The notes beneath the pieces are model-generated. The model saw only the letters and a list, made by a program, of their open reading frames with translations. It did not search any database and was not told where the DNA came from. A stretch of 64,000 nt of DNA, from assembly GCA_945884695.1 (NCBI GenBank), contig CAMCYO010000001.1, positions 1-64,000 on the forward strand, read 5' to 3'. Numbering within the stretch: position 1 is the stretch's first letter; each line of letters opens with the position of its first letter. Made by a program: the position numbers and the translations under genes. This DNA is from Streptomyces griseus (GTDB lineage: Bacteria > Actinomycetota > Actinomycetes > Nanopelagicales > Nanopelagicaceae). Positions 1-8,376 of the stretch are shown piece after piece.

Positions 1-639
1 GGCTTCGGTTGCCAACATTCACAAACTCTTGAAAACTGGGTTGCAGCAACTCCTGGTTTGAAAGTTGTATGTCCAAGTGATGCTCAAGCTGCGTACTCAT
101 TGATGCGCGCTTCGATTCAAGATCCAGATCCTGTCATGATTCTTGAACCTCGCATTCTTTATGCAGAGCGTGGAGATGTTGATACTTCACTCGTACTTCC
201 AATTGGCAAAGCACGCGTTCTTCGCAAGGGAAGCGACATAACTGTTGTTGCCTTAGGCCAAATGGTCAACGTAGCTCGCAGTGCAATTGAAAAGTCTGGT
301 CTGGATGTTGAACTCATCGATCTTGCAACGGTGGTCCCATGGGATCGCGAAACAGTTCTTGCCTCCGTTAAGAAGACGGGCCGTTTAGTGGTAGTAGAGG
401 AGGCTCCAAAGAGCGGTGGATGGGGATCTGAAATCGTGGCAGCTGCTACGTCAGAACTCTTTAGCCAACTCAAAGGTGCACCTTTCCGCATCACAACTCC
501 AGATGTGCCAGTTCCTTATAGCGGCGTTTTAGAAGCGCGCTTTGTACCAACTGCAGATGATGTTGCTCGTCAATTAAAGGAATCATTGAAATCTGGAACC
601 ACCCCGAAATCTTGGTGGGAATTGGAGGGCTTAAAATAA
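1..639 (+). CDS. 2-oxoacid dehydrogenase E1 component, beta subunit (5' partial)
   Basis: The reading frame is open from the first base, so the gene is cut by the window edge; about 212 C-terminal residues are visible. The fragment begins near the end of the transketolase-like pyrimidine-binding domain (CQHSQTLENWVAATPGLKV is typical of E1-beta) and continues into the transketolase C-terminal domain (SGGWGSEIVAAA, VPVPYSGVLE). E1-beta pairs with E1-alpha to decarboxylate a 2-oxoacid (pyruvate, acetoin or branched-chain type) with TPP and acylate a lipoyl carrier. The stop overlaps the next start (TAATG), so the subunits are translationally coupled. The substrate cannot be told from sequence; the neighbouring sugar-acid-type enzymes suggest a catabolic role rather than the housekeeping pyruvate dehydrogenase. 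Confidence 0.88.
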   Translation, partial: GFGCQHSQTLENWVAATPGLKVVCPSDAQAAYSLMRASIQDPDPVMILEPRILYAERGDVDTSLVLPIGKARVLRKGSDITVVALGQMVNVARSAIEKSGLDVELIDLATVVPWDRETVLASVKKTGRLVVVEEAPKSGGWGSEIVAAATSELFSQLKGAPFRITTPDVPVPYSGVLEARFVPTADDVARQLKESLKSGTTPKSWWELEGLK

Positions 640-1637
640 TGTCTGCCGAACTTAAGCGTCGCAAAGCCGTACAAGAAGATACTGTTGCTCAATACGAGCG
701 CATGATTGAAATTCGTGAATTCGAAGAACAAATCAATGGCCTCTTTGCTTCCGGTGCAATTCGCGGAACAACGCACCTTTGTCTAGGACAAGAAGCACTT
801 GCAGTTGGACTAGCAAGTGTTCTACGTCCAACAGATATTGTCTCTGCAACATATCGCGGTCATGGAATCGCATTAGCCCTTGGCTTGAGTCCAGAGGCTG
901 TACTAGGCGAAATCATGGGCAAGACCATTGGTTGCTGTGGTGGCGTTGGTGGCTCAATGCACCTGAGCAATATGGAACTTGGATTACTTCCAACTTCTGC
1001 AATTATCGGTGGCGGAATGCCAGTAGCAGCAGGGGCCGCGCTTTCATTCCAAGTTCGTAAAACAGATGATGTTGCAGTTGCGGTCTTTGGCGATGGCGCT
1101 ACAAATATCGGCGCATTCCATGAAACGCTGAACTTAGCTTCAATCTGGAACCTTCCAGTGATCTTTATTTGCGATAACAATGTGTACGGAGAATATTCAC
1201 GTATCAACCTCACCACTCCACTTGAAGATCTTCACATGCGCGCAGATAGTTACAAGATGCCTCACTTTGCACTAGATGGCATGGAAATTGCCACAGTGCA
1301 AAAGGGCATCACCGAAGCTGTTAATCGTGCACGTAGCGGTGGTGGCCCAACTCTTATCGAGGCAAAGACTTATCGATTTGCTGGTCACTCACGCGCAGAC
1401 CAAGCCCTATATCGCCCAGAAGGCGAGCTAGAAAAATGGCAAAAGCGCGATCCAATCAAACTTACTGAGGAAAGCCTTATAGCAAGTGGGGCACTTAATG
1501 CGGAGAAGATTGCGAAAATTAGATCAGATATGAAAGCGACAATCGAAAAAGTTGTCGCAACTTGCCAGGCATCACCTGAACCAAGCCTTGCCTCAATGTT
1601 CCAGAATATTTTCACTCCTGCAAAGGCCCGCCGATAA
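639..1637 (+). CDS. 2-oxoacid dehydrogenase E1 component, alpha subunit
   Basis: This 332-residue protein has the usual length of AcoA/PdhA-type E1-alpha subunits. The TPP-binding motif is clear: GDGATNIGAFHE near residue 151, ending at the NN pair near 179. HLCLGQEA and YRGHG are the expected N-terminal E1-alpha motifs. The ATG at 639 is chosen because it overlaps the E1-beta stop and has GGAGGG about 9 nt upstream; an in-frame start at 612 lies inside the previous gene. It should form an alpha2beta2 E1 with the upstream beta subunit. The stop again overlaps the start of the lipoyl gene, so the three genes form one translational unit. Confidence 0.9.
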   Translation: MSAELKRRKAVQEDTVAQYERMIEIREFEEQINGLFASGAIRGTTHLCLGQEALAVGLASVLRPTDIVSATYRGHGIALALGLSPEAVLGEIMGKTIGCCGGVGGSMHLSNMELGLLPTSAIIGGGMPVAAGAALSFQVRKTDDVAVAVFGDGATNIGAFHETLNLASIWNLPVIFICDNNVYGEYSRINLTTPLEDLHMRADSYKMPHFALDGMEIATVQKGITEAVNRARSGGGPTLIEAKTYRFAGHSRADQALYRPEGELEKWQKRDPIKLTEESLIASGALNAEKIAKIRSDMKATIEKVVATCQASPEPSLASMFQNIFTPAKARR

Positions 1638-1876
1638 TGAAGATGACAATCAAGATGCCACGAGTTGGTGATACCGTTGATGAGGTCTATCTCGTTGCGT
1701 GGAAAATAGTAGTCGGTGACACGATTGCTGCCGGTGACATGATTATGGAAGTTGAAACTGATAAGGCAACAGTTGAAGTACCTTCTCCAATCGCCGGAAC
1801 AATCCTTGAACTGTTGTTCAAGGAAAGTGACGAGATTAAAACTGGCGAGGCAATCGTAATTTGCGACAGTAACTAA
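1637..1876 (+). CDS. Free-standing lipoyl-domain carrier protein
   Basis: This 79-residue protein is a single biotinyl/lipoyl domain. The lipoylation motif ETDKATVEVPSP carries the modifiable lysine at residue 43. It would accept the acyl group from the adjacent E1. Normally this domain is the N-terminus of an E2 acyltransferase of about 400 residues, but here the protein stops right after the domain, and a mandelate racemase-like gene follows instead of an E2 core or E3. The missing catalytic partners may lie upstream of the window, elsewhere in the genome, or be absent. The ATG overlaps the E1-alpha stop (TAATG). A biotin carrier is less likely because the motif lacks the MKM of biotin domains. 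Confidence 0.85.
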   Translation: MKMTIKMPRVGDTVDEVYLVAWKIVVGDTIAAGDMIMEVETDKATVEVPSPIAGTILELLFKESDEIKTGEAIVICDSN

Positions 1877-1895
1877 CCGGGGAGAGAAGATAGCC

Positions 1896-3011
1896 ATGTC
1901 CAAGATAGAGAAAATCGAAACGATTCCAGTAAGAGTGCCACTGAAGCATTTATACAAAGGCTCGTACTACAAGATGCGCAATCGTTGCACCATCATTACC
2001 CGCATCACTACATCTGATGGCATTGTTGGCCAGAGCTATAACGCCGACACAGACGAAGAACAAAATGAAGTCCTCTCTATCATTCATGATGAAATTGCAC
2101 CACTTGTCACAGGTATGGACTCACGGCAGGTAGAAAAGATTTGGCATGCAATGCTGCCTGTCACTCTGGATCAATTGCGTGATCGTGCAATTCCCATGCA
2201 AGCAATTGCATGTGTTGATAGCGCAATTTGGGATGCATTTGGCAAGTACACCAATCAACCACTGTGGCGCCTATGGGGTGGTTTCCGTGATCGTATTCCA
2301 ATGATCGGTATTGGTGGCTACTACGGTTCAAGTGAGGCAGATTTAGAACGAGAGCTTGGATTCTTTAAGGATGAAATCGGTATGGTCGGTATGAAGTTCA
2401 AGATTGGCGCTAAACCACCTGAGGAAGACGCTGCCAGACTTCGCCTCGCTAAATCCATTGTTGGCGATAACTTTGTATTTGTTGTTGATGCTAACCAGGG
2501 ATACACCGTCAATGAAGCAATAACTTTCCTTTCGCATATTGAAGGTGAAATCCCACTTCGTTGGTTTGAAGAACCAACTCGTTGGCACGCTGATTGGCGA
2601 GGACTTCGCGATATTCGACTTCGCGGAAACGTCAACGTTGCTGCAGGTCAGAGCGAAATCTCTCGTGTTGGAATGCGCGAGATGATGGTTAACGGAGCAA
2701 TCGATGTCTGTAATTACGATGCATCATGGGGTGGCGGGCCAACAGAATGGCGTCGGGTTGCAGCCCTTGCAGCATCATTTGATGTTCAACTTGGTCACCA
2801 TGAAGAAGCACAAGTTGCATCACACTTGCTCGCATCAGTTCCTCATGGAACCTACGTTGAATCCTTTTCTCCAACTCGTGATCCAATTTTCTGGGAGATG
2901 CTTGCCAATCGCCAACCTTTGGTTAATGGTGAATTTGTTCTTCCTGATGCTCCTGGATTTGGTTGGGAACTTGACGAAGATTTCATCGCGCAATACCGCG
3001 TCGATAAATAG
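1896..3011 (+). CDS. Mandelate racemase/muconate lactonizing enzyme family protein (1 of 3)
   Basis: This is a 371-residue enolase-superfamily protein. The mandelate racemase subgroup signature is intact: KFK at 167-169 (acid/base lysine), metal-ligand positions D198 (VVDANQG), E225 (WFEEPT) and E254 (GQSE), and a His at 301/302 (GHHEEAQVASH) for the Asp-His dyad. Subgroup members with this set usually dehydrate sugar acids or epimerise alpha-protons of carboxylates. The start has a good GGGGAGAG Shine-Dalgarno 8-10 nt upstream. It follows the lipoyl gene by 19 nt, so it is probably cotranscribed. The exact substrate is not predictable; an acid-sugar dehydratase feeding a 2-keto-3-deoxy acid to downstream enzymes is the simplest reading. 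Confidence 0.85.
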   Translation: MSKIEKIETIPVRVPLKHLYKGSYYKMRNRCTIITRITTSDGIVGQSYNADTDEEQNEVLSIIHDEIAPLVTGMDSRQVEKIWHAMLPVTLDQLRDRAIPMQAIACVDSAIWDAFGKYTNQPLWRLWGGFRDRIPMIGIGGYYGSSEADLERELGFFKDEIGMVGMKFKIGAKPPEEDAARLRLAKSIVGDNFVFVVDANQGYTVNEAITFLSHIEGEIPLRWFEEPTRWHADWRGLRDIRLRGNVNVAAGQSEISRVGMREMMVNGAIDVCNYDASWGGGPTEWRRVAALAASFDVQLGHHEEAQVASHLLASVPHGTYVESFSPTRDPIFWEMLANRQPLVNGEFVLPDAPGFGWELDEDFIAQYRVDK

Positions 3012-3033
3012 GTAGTACTAAGGGGAGACGAAG

Positions 3034-3984
3034 ATGGCATCAATTGCGATCTACGGTTCAGGACAGCTTGGAACCACTGTGTCACAATTGTTATCTGCTA
3101 TCCCGCATCACACAGTTCTTGGGCCTTTTGGTCGCGCTGATAGCGCCAAAGCACTTGAGTCAGGTGCCGATGTAGTAATTATCGCAACTACTACTCGTTT
3201 CAAAGATGTAGCCAGTGATATTGAACGAGCAGTAAAAGCTGGATCAAATGTTCTTGTATCTGCTGAGGAATGCGCTTACCCATGGGCAGTGGACGCAAAA
3301 CGTGCAGATGAACTCGATGCTCTAGCAAAATCCAAATCAGTCTCCATTGCAGGAACAGGTGTTAATCCTGGATTAATCTTTGACTCACTTGTTCTTACTT
3401 TGCTTGGCGCCGCTCCACGTGGATGCACAGTGGCTGTACGCAGAACCGTCAGTATCGCAGGCTTTGGAGCAACTGTTCTAGGACGTATCGGGCTCGGTAA
3501 AACTCCTGGCGCTTTTGCAGATGCTGTTGCAAAAGAGGAAATTTTGGGACACGCAGGGTTTCCGCAATCCATGACTGTTGTTGCAACTGCAATGGGATTG
3601 CAGATTGAGAAAATTGCTAAAGAGTTACTCCCGGTTATCAGTGAAAAAGAAATAGATTTACCTGGAAGATTTACTGTCAAAGCCGGCGAAAGCGCCGGAG
3701 TCAATCAAACCTACAGCGCCTATGTAGATGGCAAAGTTTGGTTCACCTCGCATTTCTATGGCCATATCGATCTTCCATCCCTTGGCAAGAGCGCAATGGA
3801 CGAGATTGAGCTCTCCCTCGATGGAAAAGTTTTCCAAACTACTCAACTTAAGCCTGGAATAGGTTCACAGGTAGGTTCGCAAAATATGGTGGCAAACTCA
3901 ATACAGAGAATTATTCATGCTCGAAGTGGGTGGGTAACAACTGCAGAGATGCAACCTGCCTATCCAGAAGATCTCAAACAATAG
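3034..3984 (+). CDS. NAD(P)-dependent amine dehydrogenase / DapB-like oxidoreductase
   Basis: This 316-residue protein has an N-terminal Rossmann fold (YGSGQLGTTV at about 8-17) and the GTGVNPG motif near residue 108. That motif is typical of the dihydrodipicolinate-reductase-like family that includes 2,4-diaminopentanoate dehydrogenase and the native amine dehydrogenases. It is not housekeeping DapB, which is shorter and has a different substrate loop. Family members interconvert amines or amino acids with the ketone or imine using NAD(P)H. It lies between two mandelate racemase-like genes with short gaps (22 and 27 nt), each preceded by a GGGGAGA-type ribosome site. Its presence suggests a nitrogen-bearing intermediate; this is inference. 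Confidence 0.75.
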   Translation: MASIAIYGSGQLGTTVSQLLSAIPHHTVLGPFGRADSAKALESGADVVIIATTTRFKDVASDIERAVKAGSNVLVSAEECAYPWAVDAKRADELDALAKSKSVSIAGTGVNPGLIFDSLVLTLLGAAPRGCTVAVRRTVSIAGFGATVLGRIGLGKTPGAFADAVAKEEILGHAGFPQSMTVVATAMGLQIEKIAKELLPVISEKEIDLPGRFTVKAGESAGVNQTYSAYVDGKVWFTSHFYGHIDLPSLGKSAMDEIELSLDGKVFQTTQLKPGIGSQVGSQNMVANSIQRIIHARSGWVTTAEMQPAYPEDLKQ

Positions 3985-4011
3985 AAGCACACAAACACGG
4001 GGGAGAAAAGA

Positions 4012-5154
4012 ATGGCAAACGTCCCAACAATCGCACGTGTAACGGTTCATCCTGTTACTTATGCAGAACCAAATGATAATAACTCGATGCGTTTCCTCAC
4101 CTTTGTGCGCATTGAATCTACTGACGGACATGTCGGCTGGGGAGAAGCAATTACACAGTTTCCTGGCAGCACACGCGGAACAGTAGAAATCATTAAGGGA
4201 CTTACCGATGATCTCATTGGTAAAGATCCAACACAGAATCTTGGTATTTGGCGCGACATTCGTAAGCAAACCTGGTGGTATTCATACCGCGGTGGTCTTG
4301 CACACTTTGCCCTCTCAGCAATTGATATTGCTCTGTGGGATCTCAAAGGAAAAATTACCGGTCAATCTCTTATTCAAATGATTGGTAAGCGCGATGCGTC
4401 CCCTGATACTCGTTTACCTGTTCTAGCCTCAACCCACGTGTGGAATTCAAATCTTGATGTAGAAGTTGCCCGTCATGCCAAGTTTATTAAAGACGGTTAC
4501 ATCGGATTTAAGATTGGTATGGGAAAGCGCGGAGATGCTCGTGTTGGTTACGACCTTGATCGCGATATTAAGTTTGTTAAAGATCTACGTGCAGCAGCTG
4601 GACCAAAAGCATGGATCATGATGGATCGCGGACAGTCACTTAACTGGACAGTTGATGAAACAATTGCTCGAGTTCAAGCATGGGAAGAGCAAGATCTTAA
4701 ATGGGTAGAAGAACCATTTGAGCCTTGGGAGTTTGAACATTTCCGCAAGCTTCGCCAACACAGTACAACTTTGTTTGCAGGTGGCGAACGCGAATGGGAT
4801 TACCGCGGGTATTCCGAAGTAATAAATTCAGGAACTCTCGATGTCATTGGTTGCGACGTCGGGCGCGCTGAAGGTATTACAGGAGCTCTCGGAATCATTC
4901 GCCTTGTTGAAGCTGCTGGTTTGTGGTTTAACAGCCATGCTTGGTCGAGCGCTGTAAATACTGCAGCCTCCATTGCGCTCTCAGCATCAACTCCGCGTTG
5001 CCTCTTGCAGGAATTAAAACCTGATGAGAATCCAATGCAACATGAACTAGTTGATGAACCATTTGTGGCTGAAAACGGATCTATTGGTGTTCCTAATAAG
5101 CCAGGACTTGGCATTAACGTGAACGAAAAAGTTCTTGCCAAGTATGCCTTCTAA
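4012..5154 (+). CDS. Mandelate racemase/muconate lactonizing enzyme family protein (2 of 3)
   Basis: This is a 380-residue enolase-superfamily member. K167 sits in GFKIGMGK (the first lysine of the usual KxK is Gly here), D205 in MMDRGQ, E233 in WVEEPF, E259 in GGERE, and His309 in NSHAWSSAVNTAAS is the expected catalytic His. The combination fits the acid-sugar dehydratase/epimerase side of the superfamily. The ATG has a GGGGGAGAAAAG ribosome site about 8 nt upstream. Its 3' end overlaps the following SDR gene by 11 nt, so the two are translationally coupled and likely act in sequence. It is divergent from the copy at 1896, so it is probably not a redundant isozyme. Confidence 0.85.
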   Translation: MANVPTIARVTVHPVTYAEPNDNNSMRFLTFVRIESTDGHVGWGEAITQFPGSTRGTVEIIKGLTDDLIGKDPTQNLGIWRDIRKQTWWYSYRGGLAHFALSAIDIALWDLKGKITGQSLIQMIGKRDASPDTRLPVLASTHVWNSNLDVEVARHAKFIKDGYIGFKIGMGKRGDARVGYDLDRDIKFVKDLRAAAGPKAWIMMDRGQSLNWTVDETIARVQAWEEQDLKWVEEPFEPWEFEHFRKLRQHSTTLFAGGEREWDYRGYSEVINSGTLDVIGCDVGRAEGITGALGIIRLVEAAGLWFNSHAWSSAVNTAASIALSASTPRCLLQELKPDENPMQHELVDEPFVAENGSIGVPNKPGLGINVNEKVLAKYAF

Positions 5155-5926
5155 TCGTACAGACCTCTCTTTAGGGTTCGGGTTAGAAGAGAAAGTAGTT
5201 GTAGTCACCGGTGCTTCAAGTGGGATAGGGCGCGCAAGTGCCCTCCTATTTGAGGCTGTGGGTGCGAAAGTTTTTGCCACTGCAAGAGATCAAGCAGGGA
5301 TTGATTCTTTGGCAAAAGAGATGAAAGAACCTGCAAAACATTTTTTTCATGTAGCAGATCTTGAAACCACGGGAGCGTGTGAGGGCATCGTCGCAAAAGC
5401 GCTCGAAGTCTATGGAGAAATTTTTGTTTTAGCCCATATCGCAGGAGGCTTACGCCGTAGAAAATTGGCAGAAGTAACTGAAGATGATTGGGATTATCAG
5501 ATGAATGTGAATTTGCGTTCTGGATTTTTCCTTAATCGAGCCGTTGGCGCTGCGATGATTGAACGCAAAACTCAGGGACGAATTATTAACTGCACATCTA
5601 CTGCATGGATGACAGGACCTATGAATGGCAGCGATGCCTATGTTGCTGCAAAGGGTGGGGTAGTCACGATGACACGTGGCTTTGCAGGTCAATTTGGGCC
5701 ACATGGAATTCGTGTCAACGTTCTAGCTCCGGGTCAAATTGATACACCAATGCAACATGATGACAACGATCCTAAAATTGTTGCCAATGCAACAGCCGCA
5801 TGCCCATTACGTAGAATGGGTCAACCTGAGGAATTGGCACGCGCTGTACTTTTCTTGGCTTCAGATAACGCTTCCTTCATCAATGGTGCAACACTGAACG
5901 TCAGTGGTGGATTATTGATGTACTAA
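5144..5926 (+). CDS. Short-chain dehydrogenase/reductase (1 of 3)
   Basis: This is a classical SDR of 260 residues. The cofactor motif TGASSGIG lies near residue 22 and the catalytic YVAAK follows a TSTAW segment; the expected catalytic Ser position may be read as Thr in this segment. NVLAPGQIDTPM and the C-terminal NVSGG are standard. The ATG at 5144 lies inside the end of the preceding gene; a TTG 9 nt upstream is an alternative. It probably oxidises or reduces a hydroxyl or keto group of the compound handled by the neighbouring dehydratases. It ends one base before the convergent phosphotriesterase-like gene begins to read back. Confidence 0.85.
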   Translation: MPSNRTDLSLGFGLEEKVVVVTGASSGIGRASALLFEAVGAKVFATARDQAGIDSLAKEMKEPAKHFFHVADLETTGACEGIVAKALEVYGEIFVLAHIAGGLRRRKLAEVTEDDWDYQMNVNLRSGFFLNRAVGAAMIERKTQGRIINCTSTAWMTGPMNGSDAYVAAKGGVVTMTRGFAGQFGPHGIRVNVLAPGQIDTPMQHDDNDPKIVANATAACPLRRMGQPEELARAVLFLASDNASFINGATLNVSGGLLMY

Positions 5927-6841
5927 CTATTTCCCAGCTAAGAAGCGTTGGGGATTAGTTTCCGTAAGAGTTTTAATTTGCGCCTGCGTTACTCCGGCGT
6001 TTCGGAGAATCGGTAGGAATTTAGTGAGCAAGAATGCATAACCAGCGCCACCGTGGGCAACCATGCGTGAGCGTCCAGCAATATCGGTGCTTATTAATAG
6101 TTTTTCGAGGTGGCCTTCGCTGATGAGCGTTGCCAGAGATTGCGCGCGCAGCTCATCGGTTTGCTTATCGAGTTGACCCACCGCGTCATAAGCAATCCAA
6201 ACTCCACGTTTAAGGAGTTTGCGTGAATAATCAAGGTCGCGGTTTGTGTCGCAGTGTCCTATGACGGTTATATCTAAGTCTGCACCAGCCTCTTCTAAAA
6301 CATTGAGCTGGTCGATTCCAATTTCGGTAAAGAGTGCGTGAGTTCCAATCGGAATACCCGTTTCCTTCTGTGCCTTAGCTGCTCCTTGCAAAACTTTTAC
6401 TTCGGTTGGAGTGATAGCGCGGTGATGCGTCCCGAGTTCTCCCATAAATCCTGCACGTATATCTGTACCAGGAAATCCAACTGTGATGTGCTCGATAAAT
6501 CGTTTAGAAATTTGATCGACGCTCATATCTTTCAACCATGTTGGGTAGTACATTTCCCAGTAAAAACCAGTGCCGGCAATAATGTTCACACCAGTTTTTT
6601 GTGAAATATCACGAAGTCCTTCAGGATCCGGATGAAGACCGTAAATGGTCTGCTCCACAATGGTATTACCGCCGGCTTTTTTGTAGAGAGCAACCTCATT
6701 GACCATCATCGCGCGATCGAGCAAGACACCTTCAGAGTTTCTGCGCACATCATAGGTATCCACGATGAGGTGTTCGTGGGGGAGAATGACGCCAAGTTGA
6801 TCAGCAGGAATCGGGCCAGTGACCGTTTGTACGCTTTTCAT
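5927..6841 (-). CDS. Phosphotriesterase-family metal hydrolase
   Basis: This 304-residue amidohydrolase-superfamily TIM barrel resembles PTE/Php proteins. PHEHL near residue 22 supplies the HxH metal pair, GELGTHH near 136 gives the bridging residue (Glu rather than carboxylated Lys, as in Php-like members), and later metal positions are seen in IGTHA, GHCD and STDIAG. Non-phosphotriesterase members of the family are often lactonases or esterases, and lactone opening would fit a sugar-acid route. It reads on the minus strand, just after the ceramidase-like gene at 6860 (18 nt gap), with which it probably forms an operon starting near 8293. A GGGAGAA ribosome site precedes the start. Confidence 0.85.
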   Translation of the reverse strand: MKSVQTVTGPIPADQLGVILPHEHLIVDTYDVRRNSEGVLLDRAMMVNEVALYKKAGGNTIVEQTIYGLHPDPEGLRDISQKTGVNIIAGTGFYWEMYYPTWLKDMSVDQISKRFIEHITVGFPGTDIRAGFMGELGTHHRAITPTEVKVLQGAAKAQKETGIPIGTHALFTEIGIDQLNVLEEAGADLDITVIGHCDTNRDLDYSRKLLKRGVWIAYDAVGQLDKQTDELRAQSLATLISEGHLEKLLISTDIAGRSRMVAHGGAGYAFLLTKFLPILRNAGVTQAQIKTLTETNPQRFLAGK

Positions 6842-6859
6842 AAATTCTCCCTTTAATTC

Positions 6860-8293
6860 TTATTTAGATTTTAAAGATTCAAGAAGAGCAACAGATTCCT
6901 CAATCAACATTCTGCTTGCATCTGGTGAAAATGGGGCTGGGTGTCCGTAACCACGTTGTGCCACAGTTGGCTCGTATCCGCCAAATTGGTACTCCTCAGG
7001 TGTTGAGACGTATCCTAGAACGCCTTGGCAATATCCAGCGAAAATAGTTGTTTCAAATGGCGACCTGCGACGAACTTCGGCGCCGATTTCAGTAAAGAGC
7101 TCACCAGGTGTACCAACGATGGCAGTGTCACCAAATCGGGCTACCCAAATTTCACCTTCTACCGAATCAGGAAGTGGTGCTAGCGCTGCCATCTCTAACA
7201 TTGAAGTTAACCATGTGATGTGGTAACCAATGGGATTAAGTAGTGCGCGATCTGCACCTTTAGAAACTTTTGAATCGTAATCCGCTTTACGTTCAGCTAA
7301 TTCCTTTTCCATATCGGCAACACTTAAGGATGGATTAAGAGGCAATTGTAGAACTTTGCGAGCAGATGCAATTGGCTGAGAAGGTTGTGGGTTAACAACA
7401 CGGCGACGATAAAGACTTATCGGTGTCACTGAGCCGTAATCCACTTTTTCGATTTCAATAACACGTGGATCTTTATCTACAACTGCATGGACGGCTTCTA
7501 GACCCAGGCGAGCACCCATTGCAATTTCAGGACCTTGATGATCGAAGAAGGCTTCAAGGGGTAAAACATTTCCAGCGGCTCCTTGGAAGAAAATACATAC
7601 TCCACCACGTAGCAAATCTACTTTACGACGTAGTTCGCCAACGAAATCAGCTCCGCTAAATGGTACTTCACCACCGAGTACTACTGGGTGACAACCAAAA
7701 CCAACAAGTGTTGCAATTGCAGTTCCATCGTGACCATCGATGCGGATTGTCGGAACATCTTCGTCAATGAAGTTCTCCTTATTCCAACCTAGAATTGTTC
7801 CGCCCTTTCCATCTCTCTCACGGCGGTTAACAGCAATTCCTGGAGCAATTCCAGTTCCGCCAGAAATTCGAGCCGGAACAAGGCGTGTAATTGCTTGAAC
7901 AACGGCACTGGCATAGTCGTATGGGAGTGATTCAAAATATGCGTGTTCGGCATCGGTGAGTTTTGCAAACTCACCATGTAACTTTTCTCCTTCTTTACGT
8001 GGCCAGAGCCCTGCATGGGAGTGGCTGGAGTTGAGCAAAATATTGTCATAGGGGATTCCGGTTGTCGTGCTAATCACTTTACGAATTCTGTCCGCAAAGT
8101 ATGTATCTAGGTTTGTTACATCAGCTGCAAGGACTGCGATAGTTCTATCACCGCTCTGAATCACACATGCACGAACTTCATTGGGCTCTATGGAATCACG
8201 TACCGCAACTGCGCGACGTACAAAACCTTGCGGGTCTGAAGGCAGTGGTGGATCGATAATAAATGAACCAGCACCTGCTAGTAATTGCGACAT
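6860..8293 (-). CDS. Neutral/alkaline ceramidase-like amidohydrolase (1 of 5)
   Basis: This 477-residue protein belongs to the neutral/alkaline non-lysosomal ceramidase N-terminal-domain family. Known metal-site positions of neutral ceramidases are recognisable: HSH at 91-93, His202 in FGCHPV, a Glu in GTPGELFTEIG, and a Tyr-rich tail (GYVSTPEEY). The hexapeptide corresponding to GDVSPN reads GNVLPL, so the Ser is lost. No signal peptide is visible, and it lacks the C-terminal Ig-like domain of true secreted ceramidases (usually about 650 residues or more). It is therefore a cytoplasmic N-acyl/amide hydrolase of unknown substrate rather than a lipid enzyme. It is the most divergent of the five local copies and keeps the most ceramidase-like C-terminus. 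Confidence 0.82.
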   Translation of the reverse strand: MSQLLAGAGSFIIDPPLPSDPQGFVRRAVAVRDSIEPNEVRACVIQSGDRTIAVLAADVTNLDTYFADRIRKVISTTTGIPYDNILLNSSHSHAGLWPRKEGEKLHGEFAKLTDAEHAYFESLPYDYASAVVQAITRLVPARISGGTGIAPGIAVNRRERDGKGGTILGWNKENFIDEDVPTIRIDGHDGTAIATLVGFGCHPVVLGGEVPFSGADFVGELRRKVDLLRGGVCIFFQGAAGNVLPLEAFFDHQGPEIAMGARLGLEAVHAVVDKDPRVIEIEKVDYGSVTPISLYRRRVVNPQPSQPIASARKVLQLPLNPSLSVADMEKELAERKADYDSKVSKGADRALLNPIGYHITWLTSMLEMAALAPLPDSVEGEIWVARFGDTAIVGTPGELFTEIGAEVRRRSPFETTIFAGYCQGVLGYVSTPEEYQFGGYEPTVAQRGYGHPAPFSPDASRMLIEESVALLESLKSK

Positions 8294-8376
8294 CGCACGC
8301 TCCTTTAATGTAACCTTTGCCTAAGGTAGTGCTCTCTAATTTGATAAGCAAGGTTTTTTAGAAACGAGGTCATCAC

